Shown here: one piece after another, positions 12,101 through 27,033 of the stretch
Position numbering within the stretch: the stretch's first letter is position 1
Layout: each line of letters begins with the position of its first letter
Assembly: GCA_003342895.1 (NCBI GenBank)
Contig: PTFA01000010.1
Coordinates: forward strand, 10,241,984-10,305,983
Reading direction: 5' to 3'
Source: Casuarius casuarius
Taxonomy: Eukaryota; Chordata; Aves; Casuariiformes; Casuariidae
DNA length: 64,000 nucleotides
Position numbers and translations under genes: made by a program
The notes under the pieces: generated by a model
The model's input: only the letters and a program-made list of their open reading frames with translations
Databases searched by the model: none
Told to the model about the DNA's origin: nothing

Positions 12101-15100
12101 ACCTTTATCACACCTCCAGGTACCACAGCATGTGAATGCCTGGAACATGATCATGACTACGGTGTTCCCAACAGAAACTGAAATATGCTACAGGGACTCC
12201 CACACACCAAGATGGTGGCTGATGACACTTCTACTGTAAAGGACAATGTTGAAGAAGAGGGAGTCCCTGATCATGATTCCATATGTGACTGGCCACAAGG
12301 AGATGCTGAGATACATATTAGCCTGGATTCAGATAAGCTGAAACTTGCAGAAAACTGTGATTGGAACATCTGCGAACTTTTGAATGACTCCAATTATACC
12401 CCCAAAACCTTGGCATCACTAAGAAAATGTCCAGAGCAAAAGCAGTGAAGGAAATCCCGGGATTCATAGAGAAGGTGAACTACTAGATTCTTCTTATTTA
12501 TCCAACCACCTCCTTCAAGTAGTTAACACACAGAGACACCATTTGGCAGCAGTTGGGGCTCCATGTGATGGGGTAAAGGCAATCCAATTCAGGGAACCAG
12601 TCCCAAATTGCTACAACTCCCTGGAACAAATAGAGCCACAGAAAGCTTGGAGCCATGCTGCTGCAAAGTCAGCACCTGGAGCATTAATTGGTAGAGATCT
12701 GACACAGTAGGGATAGAATCAGATAAAGGAGCCCCTGACCCTGCCCAGAGGGATGGAACAATCCCATTGTGTCATCTTTGGGCATGACATGAAGGTGCGG
12801 TGTGAGCTCCAGCCGCCAGAAAGCATGGTGATGAGTGCACCTGAAAGTTGGCTATGGCAGTGGCTGGAGTGATACGGGCATAAAAACAGTTCATGCACTA
12901 AGCGTGGCTGTACTGAAGGAATAAGGACCACAGACAGTGCCCCTCTTGTTACCAGGCAAAGGATTGAGCACTCTGTGTGTGTGTGCACATGCGCAAGATC
13001 GGATTTTATTTAAAGCAGGACAGGCAGTAATCCCTGCAGATACCAGAGCTGACATCAGGAAATGAATATGTATCTTCATACTTAGGGATAGAAGGTGCTT
13101 GATTTGAGCCAGGCATTAATGCCCGTTGCAGAGCATATGATACAGTGTGAAGTGTGAGCAGAATACCCTGATCAATAATGACCATCTGCCACTCCAAAAT
13201 CCCTTTGGAAGTGATGGTTTTTATGAGTGGGAGAGATGGACAGTTTTATTTCTGAGAGCTGACCCTGGAGGATGCTCCGGTAAGAGGTGATCAGGAGTCA
13301 GGTTGTGCCTTTGCACAGTATAGCATGCCTAACATGCTGCTCTGACAAAACTTATAGCACACTGCAGCAGAATTTAAGTGATTCAGCACTTAACAGGGCA
13401 GATTTGAGTAGCAGATGTCTTGCCATGGGTATCACAAATGAAAAAGAGTGAGAGAAAACAAAGTTGGCAACAAAAACAAGCAGTGATAGTTGATAGCAAA
13501 AACAAGACAGTCAAGGAGGGATCCTTACCTGGCAAAGCTGGGCCACAGTAATGCACTTTCCCTGAGACTAGATGTGAAGCTGCAAAAGCACTGATTGAAG
13601 AAAAGATGTGGTGGGGGTTGTGTTGCAGCCCAGCAGCTGGGTTTTAGAAGCAGTTAAGCTAAAAAAGTTGCTCACTTAAAAAAAAAAAAAGAAGACAGAG
13701 AGAAGAGCTGATCACTCAAGACCACTGTTGAGAGTGGAGCAGATCTGAGGTCAGACAGCAAGGAGCAGCAAAAGCGATAGCCAAAGGAAAGCAGCTGCAA
13801 TCTGGCAGGGATCATTGGCAATAGCTACGGTCACCGGACAGTGGTAGAGGAAAATCAGAGATGGCTGCAGAGCTGGGAGGAACAATCTGGGACAACCTGG
13901 ACGAAGACCAAAGAAGCAGAGGGCCTCACAGGAGATGTCAGTGCTAGGTCTCTTGAAAAGAGTATCAGCACAAACATGAAATGGGAAATAGCTTAAAGGT
14001 CTGGGGGAATCAAAAGCCCCATAGTAAGGGTCTCCGTTTCTTTAGGAAGGACTCAGGATTTGCAGCGTCAGCTCTGGCAGGTCTGTAGAATGCTTGAATG
14101 AAGCTTACAACAGCAGAAACTGCTGAGGATAGTTCAAGTACCTGTGATTGTGGCACATGACTGGAAATGCTACCTGCTACTGTTGTCCTTCTGTAATAAA
14201 ACCTCCTAGTGCAGACTGCTTTGCAAAGTTGCTTTGGCAGCCTGGCTTCCTCTTGCGTTATTACCAACATGCAGGAGAGGTACGAGTGACTAGCAGTGTG
14301 TTTTTCAAGCCCAAATTTATCTTATAACCTCAGTTCAGAGTCACAGTTGTGTATTCTCTCTCAGGAATAGGATATATATTTTTTAAATGCCTTCTGACCT
14401 ACCTGGCCAGAATGTTTGTTGTATAGTGGAGAGACAGCTGAAGCGAAGCAGAAGCAATTATTTATATAAAAAGAAGGAACTTGAATAAACACAAATACTG
14501 ACAGCTAATATGTATTAAAGTAAAAGACCCAGATGCTTTTCAGCCTTATCCTCAGATGATTGTAAGGGTTTCAAAAATAACTCTAAGTCTCAGCCAAAAT
14601 GAAGGCAGATAGAAGTCCCTCAGAGACTGTCAGTCTAGCAGTGTCCTATGTTTTACTGTGCCTTGGGCACAGCTCTTCCTGTCCTATCTTCTCAGTCTTG
14701 CTTTTCTGTGTGTTTTTCGACTTATATCTGGGCCAGGGCCTATTCTGGACTGTACAGGTATAAGACCTGTTCCTTGTCTGCAGGATTGGATCTTCTCCTC
14801 TCCTTCACTGTCTGTAGTAGAAGAAAATTGTCTATATCCTGTTGGATATATTTCTTAAGGGATTTGTTAGTTAAGTGATAGCACTTTAGTTCTGAGCACG
14901 TTCTTTTTATGATTTTTTTTTACTTGAGGCATCAAAATCAAATCCCATGATGTTTAAAATGCCACCAAGAGTTAGTGAGCACATTGTAGCAGGGTTGTTA
15001 CACTTCAGAGAAATCTTTCCCTCCATATATGACAACTTGCTGATTTATTTACAAGTTGCTTACCTTTTGAATTTCTATAGCTTTTGGTCCATTAAGTCCC

Positions 15101-18100
15101 ACAATTCAACTCCTTGAGCATTATGTAGAAAAAGAGAAGGGAGATTCATCTACATTACCTCCTATCTCTGTCCCATTGCTTCAAAGCAGTAGTCTATGAG
15201 TTAGTTTTCAACACTGTACACCAGTATTTTCTGACTTTAATAGTGTCTAAGGACCAATCTCAGGATGATGGTTTCATTGCAGTGGAGAAACACACTTAAT
15301 GAAAAACATGCCATGAAGAGCCTTTCACCAAGCTGCAGAGAGTAGTAAGTATGGTAAGATGTACATTATAGGGCAAACAGAGCATCACTGTGCAAAATAT
15401 CTTGCCGGCAGTTATTTTAAAATGATCTACCAATAACTATGTATTGTAAAAGGCAAAGATACTGCTCAGATTCTCCAGATCTGAGGCAGAACACTGAATC
15501 TCTGTTCTTACTCAATCTTACTGAATAGCTACTTTTTTCCTACAGGCTAGGAGATGCTTTGGAGCAGATAATCTGCTGGCCAAAACCTGTTACCCAACAT
15601 GGAACTGCAGCAACATTTTTCTGGGTAAGCAACTCGACCTCTGTCATACACAACAGGAGCCAACAAAGCCACTTGTTGTAGAAGGATGTTGGCTGTCTGC
15701 CTGAACCCTGCAGGTGACCCAATAATCAAACCATCAGGTATGCTTTCTGGGGCAGCACATCCAATCCAATACCTATATTCTGATTTAGTGCTTGTCACTT
15801 ACCATTCCGGTCATAACCTTTGATTTCCATTATCCTCATTGTTAAAGCTTAAAAACATAAACCTTATGCTTACCTCTGTCCTTGTATGCCAACACCTCCT
15901 CCTTGATTAGGGAGTCTACCATGAGCTGGATGAAATGAAAGTCATTTGACCTAGCTGCAAGAACAGACACTACCTAGATTTTGAAATATTTTATGCATGG
16001 CAAATCCAAATCTTTTTCCATTGTGAATTAATATGATCTTTTCTTTACTCATTTGCTTATAATTTTACATGGTGCACAGACTAGTATTTATATATCTACA
16101 GATTTTCTTATGATAATTTTACCTAGACCTATATTAAGCCACTGTGGGTACTTCAGTGCGGCCATTTTCCCACAACAAAGCAGCAGTAGAAAATAATTGT
16201 GACACTGTGTTTGGTTAATAAAAAGAAATAAAAATCATTATGATGTGATACTGCACAACATCTTTATCTGTACCACTAGTTCTAGGTTCAGTTATCTTGC
16301 ATTGTGGGAAAAAAGCAGAGACTGAAAAAGAGTTGAAAAAAGCAACTGAAGATGGCACATGATATGGAAAGATCTCAATATTGTCATGCATCTATGGTAG
16401 AGTTGTGTGAAGAAAGGATTTTTCAGTTGCTGCCCAAACCAAGACAAATTGCAGTTGCATCAGCAAAAAGAAAATGTTAGTTTTCTAAGTGAAAAGGGTA
16501 AATGAAAAAAGAAAAATCCAGACAGCCGTTTGTATTGTTGTGTTTTTAGCAAGGGTAGGGGTAAAAATCTGATTGAAAAATAAATGATCATTAAATCTTA
16601 TTTCAAAGCACCTTACAGAAGTGAAACAAAAGAGTATTTCACTTACAAACTAAAAATAAAATATTTCAACATTAAAAATCCTTTTTTTATTGGTCACAGC
16701 TATCTTAAATTTCGCACTTATTTTTGAATAAATTCACATTATGCACAGCTGTAATTTTTTGAAAGTAAACTTTATTTAGGAAAAAAAGACACCCACTTTA
16801 ACACATAGGCACTTGTGACTACACATATCTCGTTAGGTTGCTACTGGCTGGAAAATCAGTGCATGGAACAGAACTCCCACCTTTCTGCAGAAGAAAACAG
16901 AGGAAACATCCAACTGAAGGAGATAAAACAGAATCCCCATTAAGAGCAAGTGGTACATGGCAACAGGGAAGAGAAATCAAATCGATGCCTGAAAAGACAC
17001 ATTACCCACTTATCCACCAAGGGCAAAAGACTACTTATTTAGCCAAAAAGGAGAAATATGAATAGTGAATTATAATCTTGGAGCATTTGGTTAATCAGAA
17101 TACTGTTATGTATTACTGCAATGATGGTGGGATGGGCCAGCTGGGACTGGAACTCTACAGTGCCAGACCTGGCTTCTCTTTTACGCTAGCCATGGGAAGA
17201 AAAGGGTCATCTGGTGACATTAGCACCAAGTAAATACAGAACAATCAAAGGAGCTCTTTTCTCACATAATATGAAAGTTGCCACTGTATTGAGGACAAGC
17301 ACAAGTCATATGTTCCTCTTAAATCCTACTTAATCCCTGCTTTGAGGATTTAAAGGACATTCAAGTGATTTATAAGCCTTGTGCATGTTCTCTGCACAAG
17401 AGCGATTTTTATCCACAATAGAGTCAGCTGAGCCATGGAAATCTCTGCAGTGGCTTATATGAGTGGAGTAATACCACTGGTTTTTAAGAAAGTCTGGCTA
17501 ATGCTTTGTTTGACCGTCATAACTGTAGCTTTACTATCTAACATACTGATAGTAAAAACTCATGCCTCATGGTGCAAACTGATTCCCCAGAGGGTTCAGA
17601 AAGTAATGTATGTCTCTTACCAGCATCATTACATATTTGGCTGGGAAAATAAGTAAAGGAGGAGCTTTTACCAAAGCATCAAGCACCAGCCAGGAATAAA
17701 AGCAGAAGGTCTCTTCTGACAGCTCATTGATCTGCCAACATGGCAGTAAGTGTCTCTGTTTTTCACAAAATGGATAAAGAGATATTTGTTTGATTGCAGA
17801 GAATTCTGCAAATCAGGAAATGGGCAAAATCATAAGGACTGTGTCTAAATATTGCTGCTTCTCAAGGTTACTGCCAAACTGTGAAATATGGCTTAAGATA
17901 CCTTTTGCATATTGTATGTGAATTTATTTTTCTTGGGTTTTGAGTTTACGCATCATTATGGTAATCTGTTATTGTTCGTCTTGCATATTTTGTTTGGAGG
18001 CCTATTGGCAATGACTCTTGCATCTATCACAGCTCAGTTCTGCAGCATCTAGTGGAACAGAGATGATTTTGATCTATAATTGTATCAAATAATGCTCTTT

Positions 18101-18350
18101 AAAATATTATATAAGCTTGTAAATGTGAATGTATGCTTCTATCTTTTATTTCTCTGTGTGTCTGAGCCACTTTGATGCCTAAGAATCTTTATATAAAAGG
18201 AAAACAAACAAACAAAGAAGCAAAAAAACCATTTTTTAATGCCATGAGCTCTCAAAGTTTCTGTACAAGGGGGGCTGATACTTTCATTTCTCCTTTCTTT
18301 AAAGGAAAATAAAAAACTTAAGAATGTACATCTGACTTGAAAATTTCATC

Positions 18351-18371
18351 CTGCTACCATTTTGGTAGCAG
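18351..18371. repeat. Short perfect inverted repeat (hairpin)
   Basis: CTGCTACCA and TGGTAGCAG are separated by TTT, giving a 9-bp perfect stem with a 3-base loop. No longer precursor-like stem surrounds it. Confidence 0.7.
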
Positions 18372-21300
18372 TTTATTAGGCAGGGGGACAAAAAAGCAAA
18401 TATCTTGATAGATGCACAGAAATTTCACTCTTTTTAATGAAAAAAATGTCAGAGACAAACTCTGAACAGAAGAATCCTCTTTTCATCTGGAGAGCAAATG
18501 CAAAAGGGGATGGAGGAGTGCAGGCTCACCAAGTCGCTACTCTTCTATGGTCCTTGAGAATAAGGAAGAAGAGTAATGTGACTGACAGCCTAAACTACTA
18601 GGTGCTGAAACCGGAAAGGTTCCCACTCCTGTCCCGCAGCAGCAGTGTTATCTTGGTCCGGATACTTTTCTTTTCTTCCCCTTCCCATCTTTCATCCTGC
18701 CTTTTTATGTAGACTGCAATCTCTCTGGAGCAAGTCCATGTCCATGCCACATCTTACTCAGGTGACTCTTATCCTTCTCCAGTACAATAATACAACAATC
18801 TTCAGTTTGACACTCCACTACAATGGCTGGAAAGCTGAACAGGGCGTAATAGTACCAATTGTTCCTAATAGAGCATGAACTCTGGCTCTGTCCAGTTTGA
18901 TCACTTAAAAAAAAAAAGCATTTCCTTGATCCTTTTGTACTACTTTCCTTACTGTGGTGTCTTTTTTATATTACTGGACAGTCCCCTAGCTGAGGCAGAA
19001 ACTCCCACCACTCTGTCTCTGCCTAGAGGAAACAGTGCTTCCCAGCCAGGAGAAGTGTTCTTGACACAGTTATAACCAAAACCAAAACCAGCCCTAGTGC
19101 CAGGAGGCAGATTGCATGTACTCTGGCTATTTAACAGAAAAAATTGTGCCCCAAAGCTAGCCAGTTCTACTGTAGTCCTCCTTTCCCCCAGTGGCTATCA
19201 TAAGTCCTCTCTCATAATTTCATTCTCCAGCTTGTAACCATCTGCAGGTGTTCTGGAACACCCCTTGCTTTGCAGCAGATGGCAATGCAGTACTGCCTGC
19301 TGCCAGGACGAGCAAGTTCATTTTCCATCATCTCATCTTACTATGAAGCAGCAGAGGAAGAGAGAAAAAAAAAATCACTTGGCAGATGCTCTGTGGCAGG
19401 TACCTCCTGCTGTGGGGCTCTCAGCCACCTAACCACACTGATTCAGATAGCTAAGAAATTAGCAAATGAAGAAGTCCAGAGACAGCATGCAGCTAGCCCT
19501 CACACTAGCTATTCTTGGCATGGTTGACATGATCCTGAGGAGAAACTACAGAACTGGCTAAACCTGATCCTTCCCAACCATTTCCCTTCCCAACCCAGCC
19601 CATTCTTAGACAATATTATTCTCCTATACCATTGACAGTATGACCTTCTGGGTGACCCTCTGGAGATCATGTGCCCTCAAAATAATATTTGAATTGAACA
19701 TTTCTTGGAGATGTCCAAATAGATTTTTTACACTGTACCTTTCATATCTGCTCTCTCATATCTGCTCTTTTCCCCCACTCCTATCACACCATATCTCAGC
19801 ATTAGCCTGACTTCAGCTGGATGGCTGCACATGATGCTGTAGAACTTAAGACTTTGGTTTAAAAAAAAAGGCAGACAAAGCCTTAGCTGTTGCAAAAATA
19901 AAAATGACCTTCAAAAGGGGAATCAGATGTCAAGGAGATGGCAAGGAGTACATAATATGTCTACAGACAGCCTGAAAGTCACTCTAAGGGGGGTAAGAAC
20001 TGCCTTTATTAATTTCTAAGTGTGCAACCTGTGGAAAACAGGTGATAGAGCAGAATTTTGCAAAGGCATAAATTAGGGGCCATTTAGCAAAAGAGTTCCT
20101 CTGTGAGTGAAGGACACAAGTTCTCTCTAATCTACATGTCCTTTGCCTCTGCTTCAGATCTGTTTTGCCTTGTCTTTACCAACATCCCAGAAATGTGATG
20201 CCTCCTTCTTCCCTTAGATTTCTCACCGTTTTCCCAGTTTCTTGACAAGCAGCTGTAGCACACTGTCAGCCTTTCCAGCTGCTGAGACAGAGCTGGGACA
20301 GCACATGGCTTCCTACCTCACAGACCTTAGTGAAACTACTCCACTTGATCCTTGTTGATTTTATGCCTGGTGAACATAGCAGGCAATGGAGATATCACAA
20401 TAACACATGCAAATTCAGAGAGATGTCTCGTTTAGCTGTCTCCTGATGAAGCTTGTGTGAATGGTATCTGGGCTATTCCGGTATTGTGAGAATGTCTCCT
20501 TTACCAACAGATGTCAGACATCTTTAATAGAAAATGGTGTTAATCTGATGACCATCTGCCAAAGGCAAAGCTGAGAGATGATGACTGTGGGGGTACTGCC
20601 ATGTGTTATTGATACAGAGTTTCTTAAAATTCGCTGTCATCCTTCACATCCATAAGATTCACTAGCCTGAGGATGTGATGAGATAAATGAAATAGAAAAC
20701 AGCTTACAAAGTTAGGGAAGGTTACCTTGTTGGCCACAGTCCAGTCACTGGTAGTGTGTAGTATTTTTCAAAAATTCTATACAGTAGCTTTCATGGAGTC
20801 CAGAAAATGATGACATTCACAATGATGACATACAAATAGTCTCAGAGCCATGGGTTCAGGAAAATAGCCTGAATCTGTATTAGGATCAGAGTAAAACAGC
20901 TTCTTTTCTGAGAGATGTTCTGTTTTAAAACTCAGCATTAACTGGGAGGTGGATTGAATGATCTAAGAAGTCTTACTTTGATAAATCTCCTGGAGGTCCG
21001 GAACTTGTACTCCAGCCATATTTTTCTGAGGCTTATGATAACTGCATGCTTTAATGAAAATGTCCTGTTCGGGTTGCTGTCATCTATACACTGCCATCAG
21101 ATACCTGCTTTGAAACATCAGAGCAAGCCATCATCTGAACCAAGAGAGAAGGAATGAGTATGAGAGAAGTCATATGTTTTGAGGCAGTAATATACAATCT
21201 GAGGAATGAAGTGGAAGAAATTAGTGGAGCATGAGGACCATTTCCAGTTTATATGAGCAGAACTGAGGAAATACCAAAGAAAAGTAACAAGTATTGAAGG

Positions 21301-22631
21301 CAAATGCCCTCCCAGAAAAGATGTGAAGCTACAAATCGGACTTTTCTCTGTTTTGTATACAGTTAAAAAACAAATCATGAAAGCAAATCCTATTTGGCTA
21401 CATGCCTATTATTCAAACACTCAGAGTCTTTTCAGTCAAAAATATCAATTAGAATTTTATTTCTTATTTCCTCCATGCACTTTAAATCATTTAAATTAAG
21501 GAACATCGAGACATTTGAACTACTCTGGCCCCCATTCTACTCAATTTGGTACAAACTCATAGCTCCTGAAGACAGGAATTGCCAGTTTCCTCTTTTGGAG
21601 CCAGACAACATTTCCAGTGACACACTGAATGTCTTCAAAATAACCAACCAATGCTTCATAAACATGAGCATAACCTCACCCCATGAAACTCTCTGAATCT
21701 GTCTTAGAAATGGGGCTACTCTAAGCTCCCTAAATAATATATTCAGAGAGACAGACACCTTTAGATGGTGATTTGGCCCATTCCAAGACATGAAGAACTT
21801 CACAGAGGTCCTGTCCCTCCCCATCACTGCTTCTACCTTGGGTTCCTCAGATAGGTATTAAGTAGGAGTGAGCCAAAGAGCCTGATTCAAGCTTGAGCCT
21901 TGGTTTCCAGTGGATTTGCCCATAATTGATGATGCCAGAAAGCAAAAAAAGGGGGCATGGTTAGGATACAAGACACAAGCATGATCCTCCAGCAGTAGAA
22001 CTAGGAAAGAGAGCAAAGCAGGGAGGTACCATATGTTACACTAACCTGGAGTTTGCTCAGTGATGGTTCTGTTCTAGAGTGAGACTTTCTAATGTGTACT
22101 GACTGAGTGAGAATCACCCCAGTCCCACAGTGCTTCAGCCATGCTCCCTTCTCTCAGTCACTTGCTGGCTTTTTATGGAAGAAGGTAGCATCTCTATTCC
22201 ACTTTGGCATTCCTTTGGCAAAGGGAGCCCTTCATTGGTTGCGTTAAACCAACTTTCAGCTGTGAAATGGACTCCGGTACAACTACATTAAAGCAATTTT
22301 GGTTTTTAATTTTGGCAATTCCCCTTATATTTCTAGGATGTAAAGATTTAGGTTGAGATTTAAAGTTGTTTAAAAGATCTAGTTGATGATTATCTTTAAA
22401 AGTTTTGAAATTTTTGTCTTCTTTTAATGCAGTTGATTCAGGAAATCTCTTGCACAAAGTGGTGTGTTTCAACACATTTAGTATGACCATTTTCCAGGGA
22501 GTTCAATGAAGTGTTAAAAATAAAGAACATTTCTCCTAAGATGTACACTAAATATATCTGTCTGCAATCCTATACTGTAAATCAAATTAGGCAATAAATA
22601 GCATCATTGCAACATCTGAACTAAGTATTCA

Positions 22632-22760
22632 AGAGGAGGAAAAGGAAGGGAAGGGAAGGGAAGGGGAGGGGAGGGGNNNNNNNNNNNNNNNGGGAGGGGA
22701 GGGGAAAGGAGAGGAGAGGAGAGGAGAGGAGGGGAGGGGAGGGGCAGGGAGGGGAGGGAA
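22632..22760. repeat. (GGGAA)n / (GGGGA)n purine array with a 15-N gap
   Basis: Pure-purine pentamer and hexamer units run across an assembly gap at 22677-22691. The array's length is uncertain because of the gap. Confidence 0.95.
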
Positions 22761-23446
22761 AATGCCCTGGGAAATGCACTAAAAGGTCAACATCATCTTC
22801 TTGTGTCAGGACCTTACATTTAATTTCTTATTACAGATCACCAATATGCTGTCCTGATGAATGCCTGTGAAATGTTCACAATAAATTTATGTTTTGAATT
22901 AAAAAAAAGAGAAGACAATAAAAACTCTTTTGATCAAGTCTCAAGGAATCATTTTATATTTCCAAACACATAGGACAGTGAAGCCACCTACAGTCAAAAG
23001 CCCTTTTCCCTACACACATGCTTTGCAGTTTAAGTTAGTATCTTGGAGTACAAACCAGAGAAGCTAAGGAATGAGTGTGTTTTCCCATGCTGCTCCTACT
23101 ATGACCAAGACTCCATGAAAAAAGCAAAGCGTAGACAGAAATCTGATGAGTAATGAGTAATTGTAAAGATCTATTAATTCAATGTGTCAAAAGTTTAATG
23201 CAGTCGAGATAGTTTGGACTGTTTGAGACAGGCATTTTCTTATTTAATTAGTGGTTTACAGACACTGGACTGCTGTATTTAACTAGCTATTTTTCCTCCA
23301 GTGCTCTGAGTTTCCATCCCAAAAATGAGAATAATCACACTATAAAATCTTGTAGTTATGGGTATATTCTTCTTAAACTTCCTTTGCATATTTTGCAGGC
23401 TTAAATAAAGCTGACTTAAAAATTTTAACTGCCAATGGTAAAGCTA

Positions 23447-23520
23447 GCAATAGAGCCCACGTTAGAGGAAATCCATATTACCTGCAATAGAGCCCACGTT
23501 AGAGGAAATCCATATTACCT
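23447..23520. repeat. Exact 37-bp tandem duplication
   Basis: Two identical 37-bp copies, each beginning gcaatagagcccacg and ending catattacct, lie head to tail (23447-23483 and 23484-23520). The lack of any difference points to a recent duplication or an assembly duplication. Confidence 0.95.
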
Positions 23521-25162
23521 GCATGCTTTAAATGCAAGGCTATCTCTTTGAGATGTGTCTGTACAGCGGAAATGTACAGACATGGAAATGGAAATAGAAA
23601 AGGCATTTAACAGCTCTTTCACAGTAGCTCTTCCTTAGAGTATTATTATCCATATAGACAGGTAGTGCAGAGTAACTTCTGCTCTCTAAACCTACACTGT
23701 AGTTACTAGTATTTCACTATGTGACATTTTCTTTCTGTGACTTTCCCAAGTAGACATTATATGTCAAAAGGTAATTTCAAACACAGTTATTTACTTCTCA
23801 GTGTTATCTTTTCCTAGTCAACACTCATTATGCTAAATGAATATCAAGGCTATCAGAACATTTAATCTTGTTAATAACCACCTTTCAAGACAATATGAGT
23901 CAAGTTATTTCTACATGGCACGTAGCTCAGTAATTTCACTGCCAGATTTAGATGAACTGTGGGAACCAACCAGAAGCCCCAGGATTTACCACAATTTCAA
24001 TTTACTTTCTTAAACTGAAATGTGAAAGACTCAGTTCAGCATGATCAAATCAAAGCAAGACCTGCTTCCCTCCTTCCTCCCCCACATGCAGCTACTAATA
24101 TAAACCAGCAAAGAAAGTCAACTTTTGTCACCAATGCAACACTCAAGAGCAATGCTACAATAATAAGCCTGTGTGTGAGAAACACTAAAATAATCTAATT
24201 AGCACTTGTCCATGGATAAAAGGATCCTGATCAGTGGAAAGTTTACAACACCAATACACTCTCTGAGATCCTTCAATGTACAGATTAGACTTGATTATTT
24301 TATCTCTTGGAATAATGAGGAAGTTTGAGAGAAAGTGATTTTTTTTTTCAATGAAAAATGTAATTTCTGCAAATATCTATTTTTGGTGAAAAATTTATCA
24401 ACATATATGTTTTGCATTATTGGGAAGACCTCAAATTTATATAAATATATATGTATATAAACCCAAGCTGAAATGAACTGCATTGCTGAACTACCCTAAT
24501 CATTTTGCCTAAGATAATTTAATGTTGAATTACAGTACTCTATAGGAGTACATGGCCTCCTGGGAATTTTACCTGGGCTCACGCCCTCATCTTCATCTGT
24601 GTTCTTTCAATACCTTCTTACACATGATTATTATGACAATAGCACATGGCTCTGGTAAGCAAGGAGTTCATACGCAGCACTGGAGATACAGTTAGTCCAG
24701 GAAACACGGTTCACAGAAGACAATGGGAATGTAGGACAGCTGAATATCTCTCTATTTGCGGCTAGGAGATCTAGAGGTTAAGAGAAAAGAAATAAGATAG
24801 TTGTAGAGGAGAATAAAACTTCTGATTTTGGTAACTACTAATTAGGGTAAATATGAATCTGCCTGTAATGGCCACTGTGGCAGGGGCTGAACAGATACCT
24901 TTAGGACAAGACTACCTACGGCCTCAGAGAGTTTCTGATCTAAATCAATAAGATAAAGTAAGTTTTTGGAGTGCAAGAGTGCAGAAAAAGCCATTCTGCT
25001 CTCTACGGGATGTTCTATGCTCTCACCCTGAGAATGGCAAATATTCTTCAGGTATTACCATGATCCCTAGACAGCACATCTATCACATTCACTGCCTTCC
25101 TGTCCTAAAGAGAGAGGTATCTGTGGCTGTTTCTCCTTTTAACAGGGTTCCAAATTGTCATT

Positions 25163-25187
25163 CCCCCCCCCCCCCACACACACACAC
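25163..25187. repeat. Poly-C and (CA)n tract
   Basis: A run of about 13 C is followed by CA units. Confidence 0.85.
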
Positions 25188-27033
25188 CTGTTTATTTGTA
25201 GGAAGAGAGGTAATACTGGCAGTTTAGGTTTAGCCAGATCTGAGTTATCGGTATCAAGCATTTTCCTTCCTGTCGGGTGACAGCAGGTCTGGAGAAAAAG
25301 GACTGAGAGCAGGATGTTTTGTTTAGTCTTTGGGATGAAGGCAAGGAGCCAAGGACTGAATATCTCCCTGATCCTCTTCCCTCTGCCTCCAAAAGTGAGC
25401 AGATCCCAGAGTTCCAGGCCAAAAAACTACCTGTGGGGAGTTGCTACGTAGCGTAAGGTGGCAAGACATGTGATGGAGAATCAGATGAGCTTTTGTGGCT
25501 GTCAGTTAGATACAATGCAAGAGAAAAAGATAGAGAGCAGATGATGAAACTGAACTGGGGCCCAAAACCCAAGTTATAAAGAAGTAGGGATGTGAGGTTA
25601 CCAGAATACAAGGCTCCACTTCTTTCCTTGCATCAGACTGGCCAACCACACTCCACCACAGAGAAAGAAAAAGCTCCAGGGTTGCTGGCCTTGGGTCATA
25701 AAATCTTTGGAGAACAGCAACGGGGCAACGGGGTTTGCTCCAGATGATCTTAACCCAGCCTCTGACCTACAGAGTATTAATCAAGACTCAGTTCTATATT
25801 ACAGACCTCAAGGGATACCGTAAAGAGGTATAGGCAAGAGAAGGACAGAAGTGCCGCAGTCTTCATAAACTCAATAAAACCAAAAACCCCAAGCCTTTTA
25901 AAATTATTTGATAATGCCTGTGATATGTTCCCACATCTGGATGAGAAGGAGGTCCTCAATGCAATCAGACAAGGTTCTTTCCAGTCATGGGAACTTTTCA
26001 TTCAGATCCAGCCCTTGCTGGTTTGGTTTTTTTCATAGTTCAGATTCTGTAGTTACTGAGACAGACCTGTACAGGCTAATGCTACCAAATTAAGAAGTGC
26101 AAACTGACCATTCCCGTTCCTACCCAGTATCTCAGACTAGCTAGATATCATTGCTCTCAGAATACGTAAAACATCCTGGTTAGAAATGAAATATTAGTTT
26201 CAGGCCTATGTGTCCAAATAGAGCACTAGACAAGTGACATTTTCATGGGATCACAAAATGAATGTAATACCAGGGCATTCTACTCAAGAGAGGATTACAA
26301 AATGCATCAGATAACGTTTGTCCACTCATAATCAAATGTACACACTTTAATTACACAGAGAAAATTGCAACACCTCTATGGGATGAAACATAAATCATGA
26401 AAATGGTACCTGTGCAGAAAATTAACACTGTTCTGCATTTCACTTGGGAAAACTACAACTTTTGCCATTAAGTAATGTTATCTCTGCTCGTGTTCTTTAT
26501 CCTTTTGAGATTATGGTGCCAGACTAACTTCAGTGCTTAGTGTAACTTTTCTCTGGCGCATGGAATGAGATAGAAATCAATTAAGACCCAAGCCAGCAAA
26601 GATGCATTCACTCATGTAATTTTATTGGCTTCAGAGATATGGAAATAATGGAAAACTACATAAACCCAGCTGTCATTGGGTGGGATATAATACTGAACTT
26701 GAAGTGTGCTAATAGTAACCCTTCAAGGAAATTTGCCTTTACATGAGGTAGAAAGAAGCCTAGATCTTTGCAGCAGACCTGCCACTACCTCAAGACATAA
26801 TTTAAATAAAACAGCACAGGCCACACATTACTTTAGCCTTTTGCTCTTTGGATAATATTACCAGCTCTCCCAGGCTTCAGTATAAGCAGCATTATTGTTA
26901 CTAATCCCATCAGAGTTTACTGTAGCAGCCAGCCTCCCCTAGGACAGCCTAGGAAACAAGTGAAATGCAGATGGGGAAACCTTGCACAAAGAACGCAAAA
27001 TAAATATTCAATAGTTCAACAGGAATCCCAGAT

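Larger units (their letters stand above)
6913..22631. other. Intergenic sequence, no gene recognised
   Basis: About 15.7 kb of mixed, A/T-leaning sequence. I found no open frame with family resemblance or exon structure. Small repeats listed separately lie at 7772-7822 and 9106-9136. The stretch at about 11.7-14.0 kb has a somewhat different, purine-rich texture and an 87-codon open frame at 12185-12448, but no repeat or gene family was recognised. By synteny this is probably the interval between KCNA1 and KCNA6. Confidence 0.6.
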
